Positions 26,375 through 35,934 of a stretch of 64,000 nt of DNA are shown in pieces. The stretch comes from Saccharospirillum sp. (GTDB lineage Bacteria > Pseudomonadota > Gammaproteobacteria > Pseudomonadales > Natronospirillaceae). The position numbers were made by a program, and so were the translations under genes. The stretch lies in assembly GCA_018402545.1 (NCBI GenBank), contig JAGYIL010000002.1:496001-560000 (forward strand), in the 5' to 3' direction. How positions within the stretch are numbered: the first letter of the stretch is position 1; every line of letters starts with the position of its first letter. The notes under the pieces were generated by a model that made no database searches, was not told where the DNA came from, and saw nothing but the letters and a program-made list of their open reading frames with translations.

Positions 26375-27511
26375 GTGAATTCGTTGTTGAGAATCGACAG
26401 TCTGGCATGCCAGTATGGCCCGGTCCCGGTGTTGCAGGACATTGGGCTGGAGGTTAACGAAGGCGACATCTGTTGCCTGCTGGGCCCCAGTGGCTGCGGT
26501 AAAACCACTCTGTTGCAAGCCATTGCCGGCTTTACTCCCCTGGTCGCCGGCCAAATCGAGCTCGATGGTGACTGCATTGCCCAGCCTGGCGCTGGCGTTG
26601 CTCCGGAAGCCCGGGGCATCGGCATGGTGTTTCAGGATTATGCTCTGTTCCCACATTTGACCGTTCGCGAAAACATTGGCTTCGGGCTAAAAGCATTTGG
26701 CCGGTCTGAACGCGAAGCTCGCATCCGCGAAGCGCTGGATCTGGTCAAAATGGATGCCCTGGCCGACCGTTACCCCCATGAACTGTCTGGCGGCCAGCAA
26801 CAGCGAGTCGCGCTCGCCCGCGCCCTGGCACCAAAGCCGCGCTTGCTGTTAATGGACGAACCCTTCTCGAACCTCGATACCGAATTGCGCCGTACCCTGT
26901 CGCGCGAAGTTCGCCACATCCTGAAAACCGCCGGTATCACCGCCATCATGGTCACTCACGACCGCGATGAAGCCTTTGTGGTCAGCGACCGTCTGGGCAT
27001 TATGGACCAGGGCCGCCTGCTGCAATGGGGCACGCCAGCCGAGGTCTATCACCAGCCAGCCACACCCTTGGTGGCCAGTTTTGTCGGCGATGGCAACTGG
27101 ATTGAGGGCCGGGTACTGGATAGCCAAACGCTGGAAACCGAACTGGGCCGGGTTCACCAACCGGGCCACCTCTGGGCTGCGGGCACCAGTCTGGATATTT
27201 TCGTTCGGCCGCATGAAGTCAACGTCACCGACGCCTTCGACGCCGTACAGGTAGAAACACTCAGTGGCGAGTTTCTGGGCACCCAGACGCTCTATCGGTT
27301 CAAATTACACAGCGGCCGCGAACTCGAAGCCCAGTTTGGCTCCCAGGCCGTGTTTCAGCCCGGTTCAACCCTTGGGCTGGCACTCACTTCCGCCAACCTG
27401 GTGGCCTTTCCCACCAGCAACCACTACGACTCTACTGACTGGCATAGCCCAGTCACACCTGTGGCGAACCAGCCACAACCAGCGGCCATGTTCGGCGCAG
27501 CGGCCCGGTAG
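26375..27511 (+). CDS. fbpC: Ferric iron ABC transporter ATP-binding protein
   Basis: 378 residues from a GTG start. Walker [11 protein letters not shown]-loop in [14 protein letters not shown], signature [15 protein letters not shown], Walker [13 protein letters not shown] and the H-loop in [10 protein letters not shown]-terminal TOBE-like domain follows (about 245-355). It energises the Fbp-type ferric iron importer with the permease and binding protein encoded on the opposite strand downstream. The usual fbpABC operon is split, so fbpC has its own promoter and a Fur-like box. Specificity is inferred from the neighbours. Confidence 0.9.
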   Translation: MNSLLRIDSLACQYGPVPVLQDIGLEVNEGDICCLLGPSGCGKTTLLQAIAGFTPLVAGQIELDGDCIAQPGAGVAPEARGIGMVFQDYALFPHLTVRENIGFGLKAFGRSEREARIREALDLVKMDALADRYPHELSGGQQQRVALARALAPKPRLLLMDEPFSNLDTELRRTLSREVRHILKTAGITAIMVTHDRDEAFVVSDRLGIMDQGRLLQWGTPAEVYHQPATPLVASFVGDGNWIEGRVLDSQTLETELGRVHQPGHLWAAGTSLDIFVRPHEVNVTDAFDAVQVETLSGEFLGTQTLYRFKLHSGRELEAQFGSQAVFQPGSTLGLALTSANLVAFPTSNHYDSTDWHSPVTPVANQPQPAAMFGAAAR

Positions 27512-27548
27512 TTCACTCATAGGGTAGATTGACGAGGCAAAGAGCCAA

Positions 27549-27732
27549 GTGCCCGCTGCCGGGTAGGTCTGTCCGGGGGAGTCCGCAACAGGGACTAAAA
27601 CGCCTGGAGCGTTTTAGCATGAGCGCAGCGAGCCCGGAGGGTGAATCCCATGGAAGGGATTCATATCATGCGGTCTAGGCCCCATGGATGGGTTCACGCC
27701 GACCCCGGACAGACCTACCCGGTGGCGGGCAC
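27549..27732 (+). repeat. Dispersed multi-arm palindrome, copy G (long form)
   Basis: Arms at about 27549-27579 and 27702-27732 share the inverted stem CCGGGTAGGTCTGTCCGGGG. It carries the same two-hairpin insert as copies A and H (CTAAAACGC/GCGTTTTAG and GAATCCCAT..GGGATTC). It lies between convergent fbpC and fbpB. The right flank GGCACGAACTC is the same as for copy A. Confidence 0.9.
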
Positions 27733-27779
27733 GAACTCTAGGCACCGAAGTAAATTCAACAAGGGAAAAAGGTGCTACC

Positions 27780-29486
27780 CTACCCCTGTTCAGCCACCGG
27801 CAAAACAGCCGCCGCCTTACGCCCGCCTTTGATCGACCGACTCAGCATGATGACCGGCAACAAGCCCACCAGCACAATCATCAGTGCACCCATGGCGGCG
27901 ACTTCGATTTGTTCATCTGAGGCGTACTGGTAGACATAGGTTGCCAGGGTGTCGAAATTGAAGGGTCGTAGCATCAGGGTGGCTGGCAGTTCCTTCATGG
28001 TATCGACGAAGACGACCAGAGCACCAGTGAGCAGGCCCGGGCGGATCAGCGGCAGATGGACCCGGCGCAAGGTCTCCAGGCTGTTCATGCCGAGTGAACG
28101 GGCGGCCTTGTCCATCGACGGGGTCACCTTGTCGAGGCTCGACTCAATAGCCCCGGCGGCGACGGCGAGAAAGCGCACGCTGTAGGCGAAGATCAGCGCG
28201 AAGACTGTGCCGCTGAGCAACAAACCGCTGGAGACATTGAACCGGGCGCGCAAGAACGCATCGATGCTGTTGTCGAACGCCGCCAGTGGTATCAGAACGC
28301 CTATCGCCAGTACCGTTCCCGGCATCGCGTAACCCAGTTTCGACAGGCTGACAAACAGGCGGACACTCCGGTTGGGGTGCAGGCGCCGGCCATACGCCAG
28401 CAGGGTTCCGATAACGACGGTCACCAGGGCCGCGGCACTTGCCAAAAACAGGCTGTTCCAGGAAATCTCGACGAAATCATCGGTCCAGTAGGTGGAGAAG
28501 TTGCCCAGGGCGTAGCTGGCCAGCTGAAATGCCGGTACCGCAAACCCGAGCACCAGAGGCAGAGCGCAGGCCAGAAAGGCCAGCCAGGCTCTCAGGCCGG
28601 TAAGGGTGTAAAGCGCCGAATCCTGGTTGGGCTTGCCTTGCCCGAAGTGGCGTTGCCGGGCGCGGCCGATGCGCTCCAGTGTCACCAGCACCACCACAAA
28701 CACCAGCATCATGCTGGCGATCTGGGCGGCACCGCCGAGGTTGCCCATGTTCAGCCAGGTATCGTAAACGCCAAGGCTCAGGGTTCGAATCGCAAAATAG
28801 TCGACCGTGCCGAAATCGTTCAGGGTTTCCATCAGCGTCAGCGCCAGGCCGACGGCGATGGCTGGTCGGGCCAGGGGCAACGACACCCGGTAGAAGCTCT
28901 GCCAGGGCGTGCAGCCCAGGGTTCGGCTGGCAGCCAGCACGTTGCTGCCCTGCTCCATAAAGGCCGCACGGGCCATCAGATAGACATAAGGGTAGAGCAC
29001 CAGCGACATCAGCACGATGGCGCCACCCATGCTGCGAATTTCCGGGAACCAGTAGTCCCGGCGGGTCTGCCAGCCAAAGAGATCGCGCAGCGCGCCTTGC
29101 AGCGGGCCCGCGAATTCAAGCATATCGGTGTAGATAAAAGCTATAACGTAGGCCGGTACTGCAAACGGCAGCAGCAGTGCCCATTCAAACACCCGTCGCC
29201 CCGGAAAGCGGCACAGGGTGACCAGCCAGGCGGTAGTGACCCCAATGACAAAACTCAGCAGGCCGACGCCCCCCAGCAACAGCAGCGTGGCTTCAATGTA
29301 GCGAAACAGAACGGTGTTGTAGAGATGACGCCAGATGTTATCGGTCGGGAACAGGGCCAGGTAAAACACCGACAGTACCGGCAACACCACTAGCCCGGCG
29401 ATGATGAACACCGTGGCCGGCCAGGCACGCAGATGCCTGAAAAACGGAATGCCCGGTCGGGTGCCCAGTGCTGGCTGGTTGGCCAT
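27780..29486 (-). CDS. fbpB: Ferric iron ABC transporter permease (fused two-domain type)
   Basis: 568 residues from the ATG at 29486, which has AGAGG seven bases upstream; an in-frame upstream start would add 15 residues that look like leader sequence. About twelve transmembrane helices form two BPD_transp_1 domains. Each half carries an EAA-like loop, for example AASRTLGCTPWQSFYRVSLP and AARSLGMNSLETLRRVHLPL. This duplicated architecture is characteristic of FbpB/SfuB permeases. It follows fbpA, separated by an intrinsic terminator. Confidence 0.93.
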   Translation of the reverse strand: MANQPALGTRPGIPFFRHLRAWPATVFIIAGLVVLPVLSVFYLALFPTDNIWRHLYNTVLFRYIEATLLLLGGVGLLSFVIGVTTAWLVTLCRFPGRRVFEWALLLPFAVPAYVIAFIYTDMLEFAGPLQGALRDLFGWQTRRDYWFPEIRSMGGAIVLMSLVLYPYVYLMARAAFMEQGSNVLAASRTLGCTPWQSFYRVSLPLARPAIAVGLALTLMETLNDFGTVDYFAIRTLSLGVYDTWLNMGNLGGAAQIASMMLVFVVVLVTLERIGRARQRHFGQGKPNQDSALYTLTGLRAWLAFLACALPLVLGFAVPAFQLASYALGNFSTYWTDDFVEISWNSLFLASAAALVTVVIGTLLAYGRRLHPNRSVRLFVSLSKLGYAMPGTVLAIGVLIPLAAFDNSIDAFLRARFNVSSGLLLSGTVFALIFAYSVRFLAVAAGAIESSLDKVTPSMDKAARSLGMNSLETLRRVHLPLIRPGLLTGALVVFVDTMKELPATLMLRPFNFDTLATYVYQYASDEQIEVAAMGALMIVLVGLLPVIMLSRSIKGGRKAAAVLPVAEQG

Positions 29487-29529
29487 TAATGCCTCTGTTA
29501 CAGATAAAAGGAGTGGTCTGGTAGCGGAC

Positions 29530-29557
29530 AAACAAAAACGGCAGCCGAAGCTGCCGT
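29530..29557 (-). terminator. Intrinsic terminator or attenuator between fbpA and fbpB
   Basis: On the minus strand ACGGCAGC-TTCG-GCTGCCGT forms a perfect 8-bp stem with a UUCG tetraloop followed by TTTTTGTTTG. It lies 29 bp after the fbpA stop and before fbpB, so it probably lowers permease expression relative to the binding protein. Confidence 0.85.
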
Positions 29558-29585
29558 GTGCAAGTTTACTGCAAGGCCGGGGTGC

Positions 29586-30632
29586 TTAGAAGTCGAAACC
29601 GACTTCATCGACCAGACGGGAGGCTTCATCGACGTGGTCAACGACGGCCGTCAGGCTGACGTCATCGGCCACAAAGTCGCCCATGTATTGGTTCAGCAGG
29701 GCGGAGTAAGGCGTTCCGGGCTTGACCGGGAATTCGAAGTTTTCCTGGGCGTACATGTACTGCGCCAGATCCTGGCTCATGAATTCCAGCAGTTGTACCG
29801 CTTCGTCACGGTTTGGCGCGTGCTTGGCAACGGCGGCGCCGGAGATGAACATGTGCGTGCCCCGGTCTTCCTGGTTCGGGAAGACGATGTTGACCGAGTT
29901 GGCCCATTCAACCTGTTCCGGTTCCGCGGTGTTGGTGATCATCTTTCCGAAGTAGTAGGTGTTGCCCAGAGACAGGTCGCATTCACCTTCCATAATGGCC
30001 TTCACCTGGCCACGGTCGTTACCCTGAGGGGTGCGCGCCAGGTTGTTCTTGACGCCTTCCAGCCAGGTTTTAGTGTATTCCTCGCCGTGGTGTTCGATCA
30101 TCGAAGCGAACAACGACAGGTTGTAGTTGTGCTTGCCACTGCGCGTGCAGATGCGGCCTTCCCACTGAGGGTCTGCCAGTTCTTCATAGGTGGTGATTTC
30201 GCCTGGCTCGACGCGATCTTTCGAGGCGTAGATCACGCGGCCACGGGTGGTCAGGCCAAACCAGTGGTTGTCGTCGGCGCGGTACTGGGCCGGGATGTTG
30301 CTGGTGAGAATGTCGCTTTCAACCGCCTGGGTCAGGCCTTTGTCGTAGGCGTCGACCAGAATGGTGGTGTTTGGCGTCAGGATAATATCGGCTGGGCTGT
30401 TGCGGCCTTCCTGCTCGATGCGCTCATTCAGGCCGGAGCTGGCGTAGATGACATTGGTTTCAATGCCGGTCTGCTGGGTAAAGGCGTTCAGCAGGGGTTC
30501 GATCAGAAATGCCTGGCGGTAGGAGTAAATGTTTACTTCCTCGGCCTGGGCGGCAGTTACGGTCAGGCTGGCGGCCAGCGGCAGGGCCGCGAGCGTCAGG
30601 TGTTTCACTGTGCGTTTGATAGTCGTTGTCAT
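29586..30632 (-). CDS. fbpA: Ferric iron-binding periplasmic protein
   Basis: 348 residues with a signal peptide (LTLAALPLAASLTVTAAQA, cleavage near AQA-EE). The mature start VNIYSYRQAFLIEPLLNAF, followed by ASSGLNERIEQEG, matches FbpA/FutA ferric-binding proteins. The tyrosine pair in SLGNTYYFGKM corresponds to the iron-coordinating tyrosines. It captures Fe3+ in the periplasm and passes it to the permease. A well-conserved Fur box lies 32 bp upstream of the start, so iron repression is likely. Confidence 0.94.
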   Translation of the reverse strand: MTTTIKRTVKHLTLAALPLAASLTVTAAQAEEVNIYSYRQAFLIEPLLNAFTQQTGIETNVIYASSGLNERIEQEGRNSPADIILTPNTTILVDAYDKGLTQAVESDILTSNIPAQYRADDNHWFGLTTRGRVIYASKDRVEPGEITTYEELADPQWEGRICTRSGKHNYNLSLFASMIEHHGEEYTKTWLEGVKNNLARTPQGNDRGQVKAIMEGECDLSLGNTYYFGKMITNTAEPEQVEWANSVNIVFPNQEDRGTHMFISGAAVAKHAPNRDEAVQLLEFMSQDLAQYMYAQENFEFPVKPGTPYSALLNQYMGDFVADDVSLTAVVDHVDEASRLVDEVGFDF

Positions 30633-30663
30633 TCTTGATCTCCATTGCGAAAGGCTTTCAACA

Positions 30664-30678
30664 TGATAAGTATTCTCA
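30664..30678 (-). promoter_or_regulatory. Fur box upstream of fbpA
   Basis: On the minus strand TGAGAATACTTATCA matches the 7-1-7 Fur consensus at 12 of 14 positions. It is placed 32 bp before the fbpA start, where a repressor would block transcription. Confidence 0.75.
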
Positions 30679-30850
30679 GTTGTGTGTGAGTCGCTGTCAA
30701 TAGACGCAATCGCCGAAAGTCACGAATAAGGGGTTTTAAGGGGGGTCCTGGCAAATGTCTGATGGCATGGTGAATCCCAAGCAGGCTGCTAGACTGGCTG
30801 GTGTGCTGCCTTAGCCCGATCAGCAAGCCCACTACGGGCAGGAGTGACCG

Positions 30851-31279
30851 ATGATCCGACACGCCACCAATACCGATTTCCACGAGCTGGCCGAGCTATA
30901 CCAGGATGCCAGCCTGATCGCCCACCCCTTTATCGACCCCGACTACATCGCCCGGGATATGCGTCACCTGCGCGAGCACCGGCTACCGCTGGAGCAGGCG
31001 TTTCTGTGGGAGCGACAGGGTGACATTGCCGGGTACATTGCGCTGGAGGGCAAACGGATTAATGGTTTGTTCATCAAGGTGGAGCATCAGCGCAAGGGCA
31101 TCGGCCGGGAGCTGGTCGAGCACGTGAAGCAGCTACACGACGAGTTGCGGGTCAAGGTGTTTCAGGAGAACTATCAGGCGCAGCGATTCTATTTCGCGAT
31201 GGGGTTCGAGATTGTTCCCGAAGCGGACGCTCCGGAAGACGGGCCACACGCCCAATATTGCATGCGCTGGCCCGTTTAG
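30851..31279 (+). CDS. GNAT family N-acetyltransferase
   Basis: 142 residues. IRHATNTDFHELAELYQDAS is a typical N-terminus. INGLFIKVEHQRKGIGRELV contains the acetyl-CoA motif (Q/RxxGxG/A as RKGIGR), and VFQENYQAQRFYFAMGFEIV closes the fold. It stands alone between the iron operon and repeat copy H. Substrate unknown. Confidence 0.87.
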   Translation: MIRHATNTDFHELAELYQDASLIAHPFIDPDYIARDMRHLREHRLPLEQAFLWERQGDIAGYIALEGKRINGLFIKVEHQRKGIGRELVEHVKQLHDELRVKVFQENYQAQRFYFAMGFEIVPEADAPEDGPHAQYCMRWPV

Positions 31280-31296
31280 ATGAGTGGGCATAACCC

Positions 31297-31490
31297 GCGG
31301 CAGCTACCAGTGGTACCTCTGCAGGGTCGGCGTGAATCCGTCCATGGAGCCTAGGCCGCATGATATGAATCCCATCCATGGGATTCCCCCTACGGGCTCG
31401 CTGCGCTCATGCTAAAACGCTCCCGGCGTTTTAGTCCCTGTTGCGGCCTACCCTGCAGAGGCACCACTGGCATCTGCCGCTCACATTTTG
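31297..31490 (-). repeat. Dispersed multi-arm palindrome, copy H (long form, reversed)
   Basis: Arms at about 31297-31327 and 31460-31490 pair with about four mismatches (CCAGTGGT, CCTCTGCAGGGT). A weaker outer repeat (GAGTGGGCA near 31282, complementary to the sequence near 31505) extends the palindrome. The two-hairpin insert is present in reverse orientation. It lies between two convergent genes. The stem sequence is the most divergent of the family. Confidence 0.87.
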
Positions 31491-31505
31491 CTCACTCCTA
31501 CTACA

Positions 31506-33281
31506 TTACTGCTGTTGCACCTGATACACGCTCAATGTGCCGCTAACTTCGTTGGCAACCAGCAACAGGGCAACGCCCGACGGGCTCTGGCTGGCAGGTA
31601 TGAATTGCATGCCTTCCGGGGCCAGGTCGCCGGCTTGTGCGGCCGTTGCGCTGGTTACTTCACCGTCTTCAGTGGCGACGTCGGCGTCGTAATTGCGGTG
31701 GTTGGTGTAGGCCACAAACTCAACCGCTTCCGGGTCGGTGATGTCGAAGGTCATGAAACCGCCCATGCGCTCCAGGCCGATAAAAGCCAGGGTGCGGTCA
31801 CCCAATTGTCCCAGTGCCAGTCCTTCGGGCTCGGGCCCTTTGTTGTCGCTGCGGTCATCGATGGCCAGTTCGTTATCGGTGGTGTTGAAGTAATCGGGGA
31901 AACGATCCGCCGTGATGCGTTCTATCAGATCACCGGAGTCGTACACCAGGGCGCCGATGTCGTCGAAAATCGCGAATGAACGGGCACCGTAGGCGTAAAC
32001 GGCTTCATAGACGCCATCGCCGTCGCGGTCACCCAGTGTTTTATTGATTTTCAGGTCAGCGATGTCGTCGAAACCGGTCAGCGAGCTATCCAGTTGTACG
32101 TCGCCGATTTCAGTTTCGTCGGTGTACACCAGGCAGCCGTCGCCTTCATCCCATTCGTATTGCCCCAAGGGCAGCGGGCCCCTGCATTGATCTTCGGTTT
32201 CAGCGTCTGAAAAATACTCGCGTGCGTCGCCTTCGTTGGCTGTGACCACGTAGTTGCGGCCGTTAACACTGTAGCTAGCGATGCTGTCTGGCTGATAGAT
32301 ACCGAACAAGCCGGTATAAGTCGACAGGGCGGCTTGTTCATCGTTCTTGTTGGCATCCAGGCTGTTTTCTACGAGTCCGTGATCCTTGAAGCCCAGCGGG
32401 AATAGCCCGGTGATGCTGGGGGTTTCGTTCAGACTGATTCTCGCCAGGGCGTTGTTTTCCTGCAGCGCAACAAAGGCGGTGCGGCTGTCGGGCGTGACGG
32501 TAATGTATTCCGGTTCCAGGTCTTGCGACAGACGCGTGTAGGCCGGGTCCGGGTTGTTGCCGGTGATGATATCGGGATGGTAGTTGTCGTCAAAGCCATT
32601 GAAGTTCAGCTGAATCGCCAGATCATCCGGGATGCCCCGGGTAATCGGAATGACAGAGATGCTGCCTTCGGGGTCGATCAGGTAGTCTCCGCTGGGCTCG
32701 CCTTCGTTGGCGACCAGTACAAAGCGGCCATCGGGTGAGAAGGTCACCATGTCGGGCAAGGCTCCGGCCATCACGCCTTTGACGAAGTCGGTGTCGCCCT
32801 GATCGTTGAGGCGATAAAACAGAATGGCACCCTTATCGACCTTGTTTTCATTCTCGACGGCAATAGCCAGCAAGTCACCGTGCACGGCTAGGCTGTTGGC
32901 TCCGCCGATCATGATCTTGCGCTGGCCCATAAAGGGGTCTGCCACCCATACCTGCTCCGGTACCGCATCGCTGCGATCGGCCAGATTGCTTAGGGTGTAG
33001 GGGTTAACCGCTGGCTCAGACAGCAGGTTGCTGATGCGTACGGCATTCACGCGGCCGGTTGCGCCGTTGGTCAGATAGGCATAGCCCGATGCACGGTGAT
33101 AGGCGACGATTTCGGCGGCACTTTCATCGAAAATGCCGCTGGTGTAGCGGCCTACCATATCGATTTGTACGCTGGGGTCGCCGGCGGGCAAGGCGCGGTC
33201 GGCAGACTGGGTCGGGTTAGTGCTGCAGGCGCTGAGCGTCAGGCCGGCAGCCAGGCTTAAAGCAAAGGGTTTTAGGGTCAT
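31506..33281 (-). CDS. Choice-of-anchor I family lipoprotein (beta-propeller-like)
   Basis: 591 residues from the ATG at 33281, which has AGGA eight bases upstream and opens a lipoprotein signal (LSLAAGLTLSAC, lipobox LSAC). The body contains repeated beta-propeller-like blades and the segments VVTANEGDAREYFSDAE, KINKTLGDRDGDGVYEAVYA and KGPEPEGLALGQLGDRTLAF, landmarks of choice-of-anchor I proteins. Members are exported and some are annotated as alkaline phosphatases or surface glycoproteins, without firm activity. It is probably tethered to a membrane here. Confidence 0.87.
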   Translation of the reverse strand: MTLKPFALSLAAGLTLSACSTNPTQSADRALPAGDPSVQIDMVGRYTSGIFDESAAEIVAYHRASGYAYLTNGATGRVNAVRISNLLSEPAVNPYTLSNLADRSDAVPEQVWVADPFMGQRKIMIGGANSLAVHGDLLAIAVENENKVDKGAILFYRLNDQGDTDFVKGVMAGALPDMVTFSPDGRFVLVANEGEPSGDYLIDPEGSISVIPITRGIPDDLAIQLNFNGFDDNYHPDIITGNNPDPAYTRLSQDLEPEYITVTPDSRTAFVALQENNALARISLNETPSITGLFPLGFKDHGLVENSLDANKNDEQAALSTYTGLFGIYQPDSIASYSVNGRNYVVTANEGDAREYFSDAETEDQCRGPLPLGQYEWDEGDGCLVYTDETEIGDVQLDSSLTGFDDIADLKINKTLGDRDGDGVYEAVYAYGARSFAIFDDIGALVYDSGDLIERITADRFPDYFNTTDNELAIDDRSDNKGPEPEGLALGQLGDRTLAFIGLERMGGFMTFDITDPEAVEFVAYTNHRNYDADVATEDGEVTSATAAQAGDLAPEGMQFIPASQSPSGVALLLVANEVSGTLSVYQVQQQ

Positions 33282-33505
33282 TTCGGCATCCTGTCGTTGG
33301 TCGGTGAGTGTTGTTATACCCAAGCACGCTACGGAGCCTGTGTGACAGCCTGACGACAAAATGGTGACAGCAAAACGACAAGCGGCTTTCATGCGGATGA
33401 CATTGGTTCTGGCTTTGGTTAGTCTTTCCCGATCCAAGTCGGGTGCGGTCTGACATAAACCCCAAAACACGCGACGATCAAGACACGACTCTTCAGAGGT
33501 GAACT

Positions 33506-34120
33506 GTGACCTGGGCAACCTGGCTGGCGGTGGTAAGTATTTGCATGTTGGGCGCGATGTCGCCTGGCCCTTCGCTGGCGGTGGTGCTCAAGCAAACCCT
33601 GGCGGGCGGGCGCTCCAACGGCATTGTTGTGGCGCTGACGCACGGTCTGGGCATTGGCCTCTACGCGTTACTGAGTATTTTTGGCCTGGCAGCACTAATC
33701 ACCGCCTCACCGGTCGCCTTCACCGCCTTGCAATGGAGCGGTGCACTTTACCTGGCCTGGCTCGGCGTTAAGGGGCTGCGCGCGCGGGCCAACCCCGATG
33801 CCAAATTACCGGATGTACCTACCACCGCCAGCGCCGCCCGGGATGGTTTTCTGGTGGTGTTCCTGAACCCCAAGGTCGCGGTGTTCTTCATTGCCCTGTT
33901 CAGTCAGGTTGTCGGTGCCGATACCTCAGTGCTGGCCAAGCTGGGTTACGCCGCCACCGCCATGGTGATTGACGGCGGCTGGTACCTGGTGGTGGCCTGG
34001 TTGTTCTCGACGCCCGCCTGGCTGGACCGTCTGAAGCGGCATTCAGTCTGGTTCGAGCGGGTATTCGGAGTCATTCTGGTAGGGCTGGCAGGCCGGCTGG
34101 TGGTGTCGATTCTGAAGTAG
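33506..34120 (+). CDS. LysE/RhtB family amino acid exporter
   Basis: 204 residues starting at a GTG with AGAGGTG just upstream. The sequence opens with a first helix followed by SPGPSLAVVLKQTLAGGRSNG, the typical LysE signature, and has about six transmembrane segments (ITASPVAFTALQWSGALYLAWLG in part). Family members export lysine, homoserine or threonine. The substrate cannot be assigned. A hairpin at 34149-34172 separates it from the convergent MBL gene. Confidence 0.9.
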   Translation: MTWATWLAVVSICMLGAMSPGPSLAVVLKQTLAGGRSNGIVVALTHGLGIGLYALLSIFGLAALITASPVAFTALQWSGALYLAWLGVKGLRARANPDAKLPDVPTTASAARDGFLVVFLNPKVAVFFIALFSQVVGADTSVLAKLGYAATAMVIDGGWYLVVAWLFSTPAWLDRLKRHSVWFERVFGVILVGLAGRLVVSILK

Positions 34121-34148
34121 CTGAAATACGGCATTAGAACTAACCTTC

Positions 34149-34172
34149 CCGGGTCAGATCAAACTGACCCGG
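34149..34172. terminator. Symmetric hairpin between the convergent LysE and MBL genes
   Basis: CCGGGTCAG and CTGACCCGG form a perfect 9-bp stem with a six-base loop. There is no clear U-run on either side, so it may be a bidirectional or Rho-assisted terminator. Confidence 0.5.
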
Positions 34173-34187
34173 CAGTGTCGCCCTCTC

Positions 34188-35033
34188 TCAAACAGCAACC
34201 GTCTCGTCGGCAACGGAAAACTTTCCTTTCTCATCCTTGATCACCCGGCCCGCAGCAATGTTGGGGTCGTGGGTGAAGAACAGCCGTCCGTTGCGTCTGG
34301 CCAGGTCGGACAGCAGGCGTCGTTTCTCGTCGATCAGCGCTTCCGGAAAGCGGTCGTAGCCCATGGTGATGGGCAGGTGTACCCAGGCTTTGCCGGGAAT
34401 CAGGTCGGCGGCAAACACCAGGGGGCCGTCATCGGTCTGAATTTCGGTCAGTAACATGCCCGGTGTGTGGCCATCGCTGTAATGAAAGCGATAAGCATCG
34501 CCCAGGCGTTTCGACCGGGTACCGTTGATTCGCTCAAGCCGGCCCGAGGCTTCCAGCAGGGCGGGTAACTCGGGAATAAACGATGCCTTGTCTCGCGGGT
34601 GTGGCTGAATCGCCCGCTGCCACGCCTGTTCACCCACAATAAACCAGGCGTTTTTGAACACCAGCTGCGGCGCTTTGCCTTCCTGCCAGGCACTGAGCAG
34701 CCCACCGGCGTGATCGAAATGCAGGTGAGATAACACCACGATGTCGATGTCATCGGGCCCCAGGCCAAGGCCGGCCAGGGCGTCCAGCAGGCAATGCTGC
34801 GCCTCCTGCACCCCATAGCGCTCACGCAGGTCTGGCGGGAAAAATGCGCCGACACCGGTTTCAAACAGGATGTTTCGATCTGCTTCCTGCACCAGCAGGC
34901 AGCGACAGTTGAGATCGATCCGGTTCTGGTCATCGCTGGGGAGCCAGCGCTCCCACAAGGCCTTGGGGGCGTTGCCAAACATGGCTCCGCCATCCAGTTT
35001 CTGGGAGTTTCCGAGCAGGGCGTGCAGTTTCAT
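34188..35033 (-). CDS. MBL-fold metallo-hydrolase
   Basis: 281 residues. The zinc-binding motif is [13 protein letters not shown] (HxHxDH). Later ligands are supplied by [10 protein letters not shown] and [13 protein letters not shown], and a C-terminal FFTHDPN. This arrangement fits the quorum-quenching lactonase-like and AttM-like subgroup as well as general MBL hydrolases. Activity is not determined. It has no signal peptide and is transcribed alone. Confidence 0.87.
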   Translation of the reverse strand: MKLHALLGNSQKLDGGAMFGNAPKALWERWLPSDDQNRIDLNCRCLLVQEADRNILFETGVGAFFPPDLRERYGVQEAQHCLLDALAGLGLGPDDIDIVVLSHLHFDHAGGLLSAWQEGKAPQLVFKNAWFIVGEQAWQRAIQPHPRDKASFIPELPALLEASGRLERINGTRSKRLGDAYRFHYSDGHTPGMLLTEIQTDDGPLVFAADLIPGKAWVHLPITMGYDRFPEALIDEKRRLLSDLARRNGRLFFTHDPNIAAGRVIKDEKGKFSVADETVAV

Positions 35034-35736
35034 TCTGGTCTCCTGTGGCAGGCATGACCTTACCTTAGGCGTTCGACGGCCCGCTTCACAGGTCAGCGAC
35101 CACTGAGAAACCCGTTTGCAATGTCACGACGGCGTTACGAGACGAGCGAAAGCGCTGACCCGGGCGTTTTGATGGTGGAAGGTGCACGGTGAGGGATTAT
35201 AAAACAGACAGACACAGCAAAATCGCCCGGAGGGGGCGACTCGATCAATACAGTGAATCGATGCAGATAATACACGTGATGATCACGTAGGTTAGCAAAT
35301 TAGCTAAGCCGGCCCTGTTGTTGTTTTTAGGAGGCCTTAAATAAAAACTGTGCCCTTGTTATTGTTTTTGGGCGGGCACGTATCGTTCTTATCTCACCCT
35401 GTTTTTGTTTTTGTTTGTGGGTGTCTTTATCGTTGTGCGTAGATGATTGCAGTCTGCGTGCCAGTTTTAAAAAGTACTTTAAAAACAACAACTTAGAAAA
35501 TACCGTTCAATATGTGACCAGTCAGCAGTCTGGCTAACATCGCTTTACACCATGCTGACGTGTGTATAGGTAACACTTGGGGAGTGTCAGTAACACTTTT
35601 AGAATCCCGTTCGATCACTTTACCCGCGCGGGTTACCTAACATTACAGTATGCGCAGTGAATTTGACGCCATGACCGCAGGAAGGCGGTACAATCTTGGC
35701 TTGCGGTGGCTGTGTTTGCTTTTCTGCCATGGGTCC
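35034..35736. other. Long AT-rich intergenic region without a supported gene
   Basis: No convincing coding frame was found. The stretch has T-rich runs (TTTTTGTTTTTGTTT near 35400-35420), a small TCGCCC/GGGCGA hairpin near 35222-35238, a palindrome at 35274-35288 and a repeated GTAACACTT near 35568-35600. It could carry a small RNA, or regulatory sites for the MBL and HlyU genes. Neither is shown. Confidence 0.5.
35274..35288. promoter_or_regulatory. Perfect 15-bp palindrome, possible operator
   Basis: ACGTGAT and ATCACGT are exact inverted 7-mers around a single G. It lies about 240 bp upstream of the MBL gene start in an otherwise empty region. No regulator can be named. Confidence 0.4.
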
Positions 35737-35849
35737 GTACTGGCCGCCGGGTGGGCCTATCCGGGGGCGGCATGAACCCGTCCATGGGGCCTAGACTTCG
35801 GCATCCATGCCTCAGACTACCCCGGATAGGCCCACCCGGCAGCCAGCAC
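35737..35849 (-). repeat. Dispersed multi-arm palindrome, copy I
   Basis: Arms at about 35737-35767 and 35819-35849 share the inverted stem CCGGGTGGGCCTATCCGGGG. The core is reversed, with CATGAACCCGTCCATGGGGCC. Its second hairpin is changed to TTCGGCATCCATGCCTCAG. It ends 86 bp before the hlyU-like gene. Confidence 0.9.
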
Positions 35850-35934
35850 TCGGTCTGTCGCAAAGTTTATGCAGAGTTGATTGAACTCAGTCGCCATAAC
35901 AATAAACGCACGACTGCGGCAGCAGTAAGGAAAA

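Noticed and set aside
27641-27832. Open frame running through repeat copy G and similar frames through copies A, C, H and I
   Set aside because: The frames come from the palindromic repeat sequence itself, are not conserved between copies and have no ribosome-binding sites.
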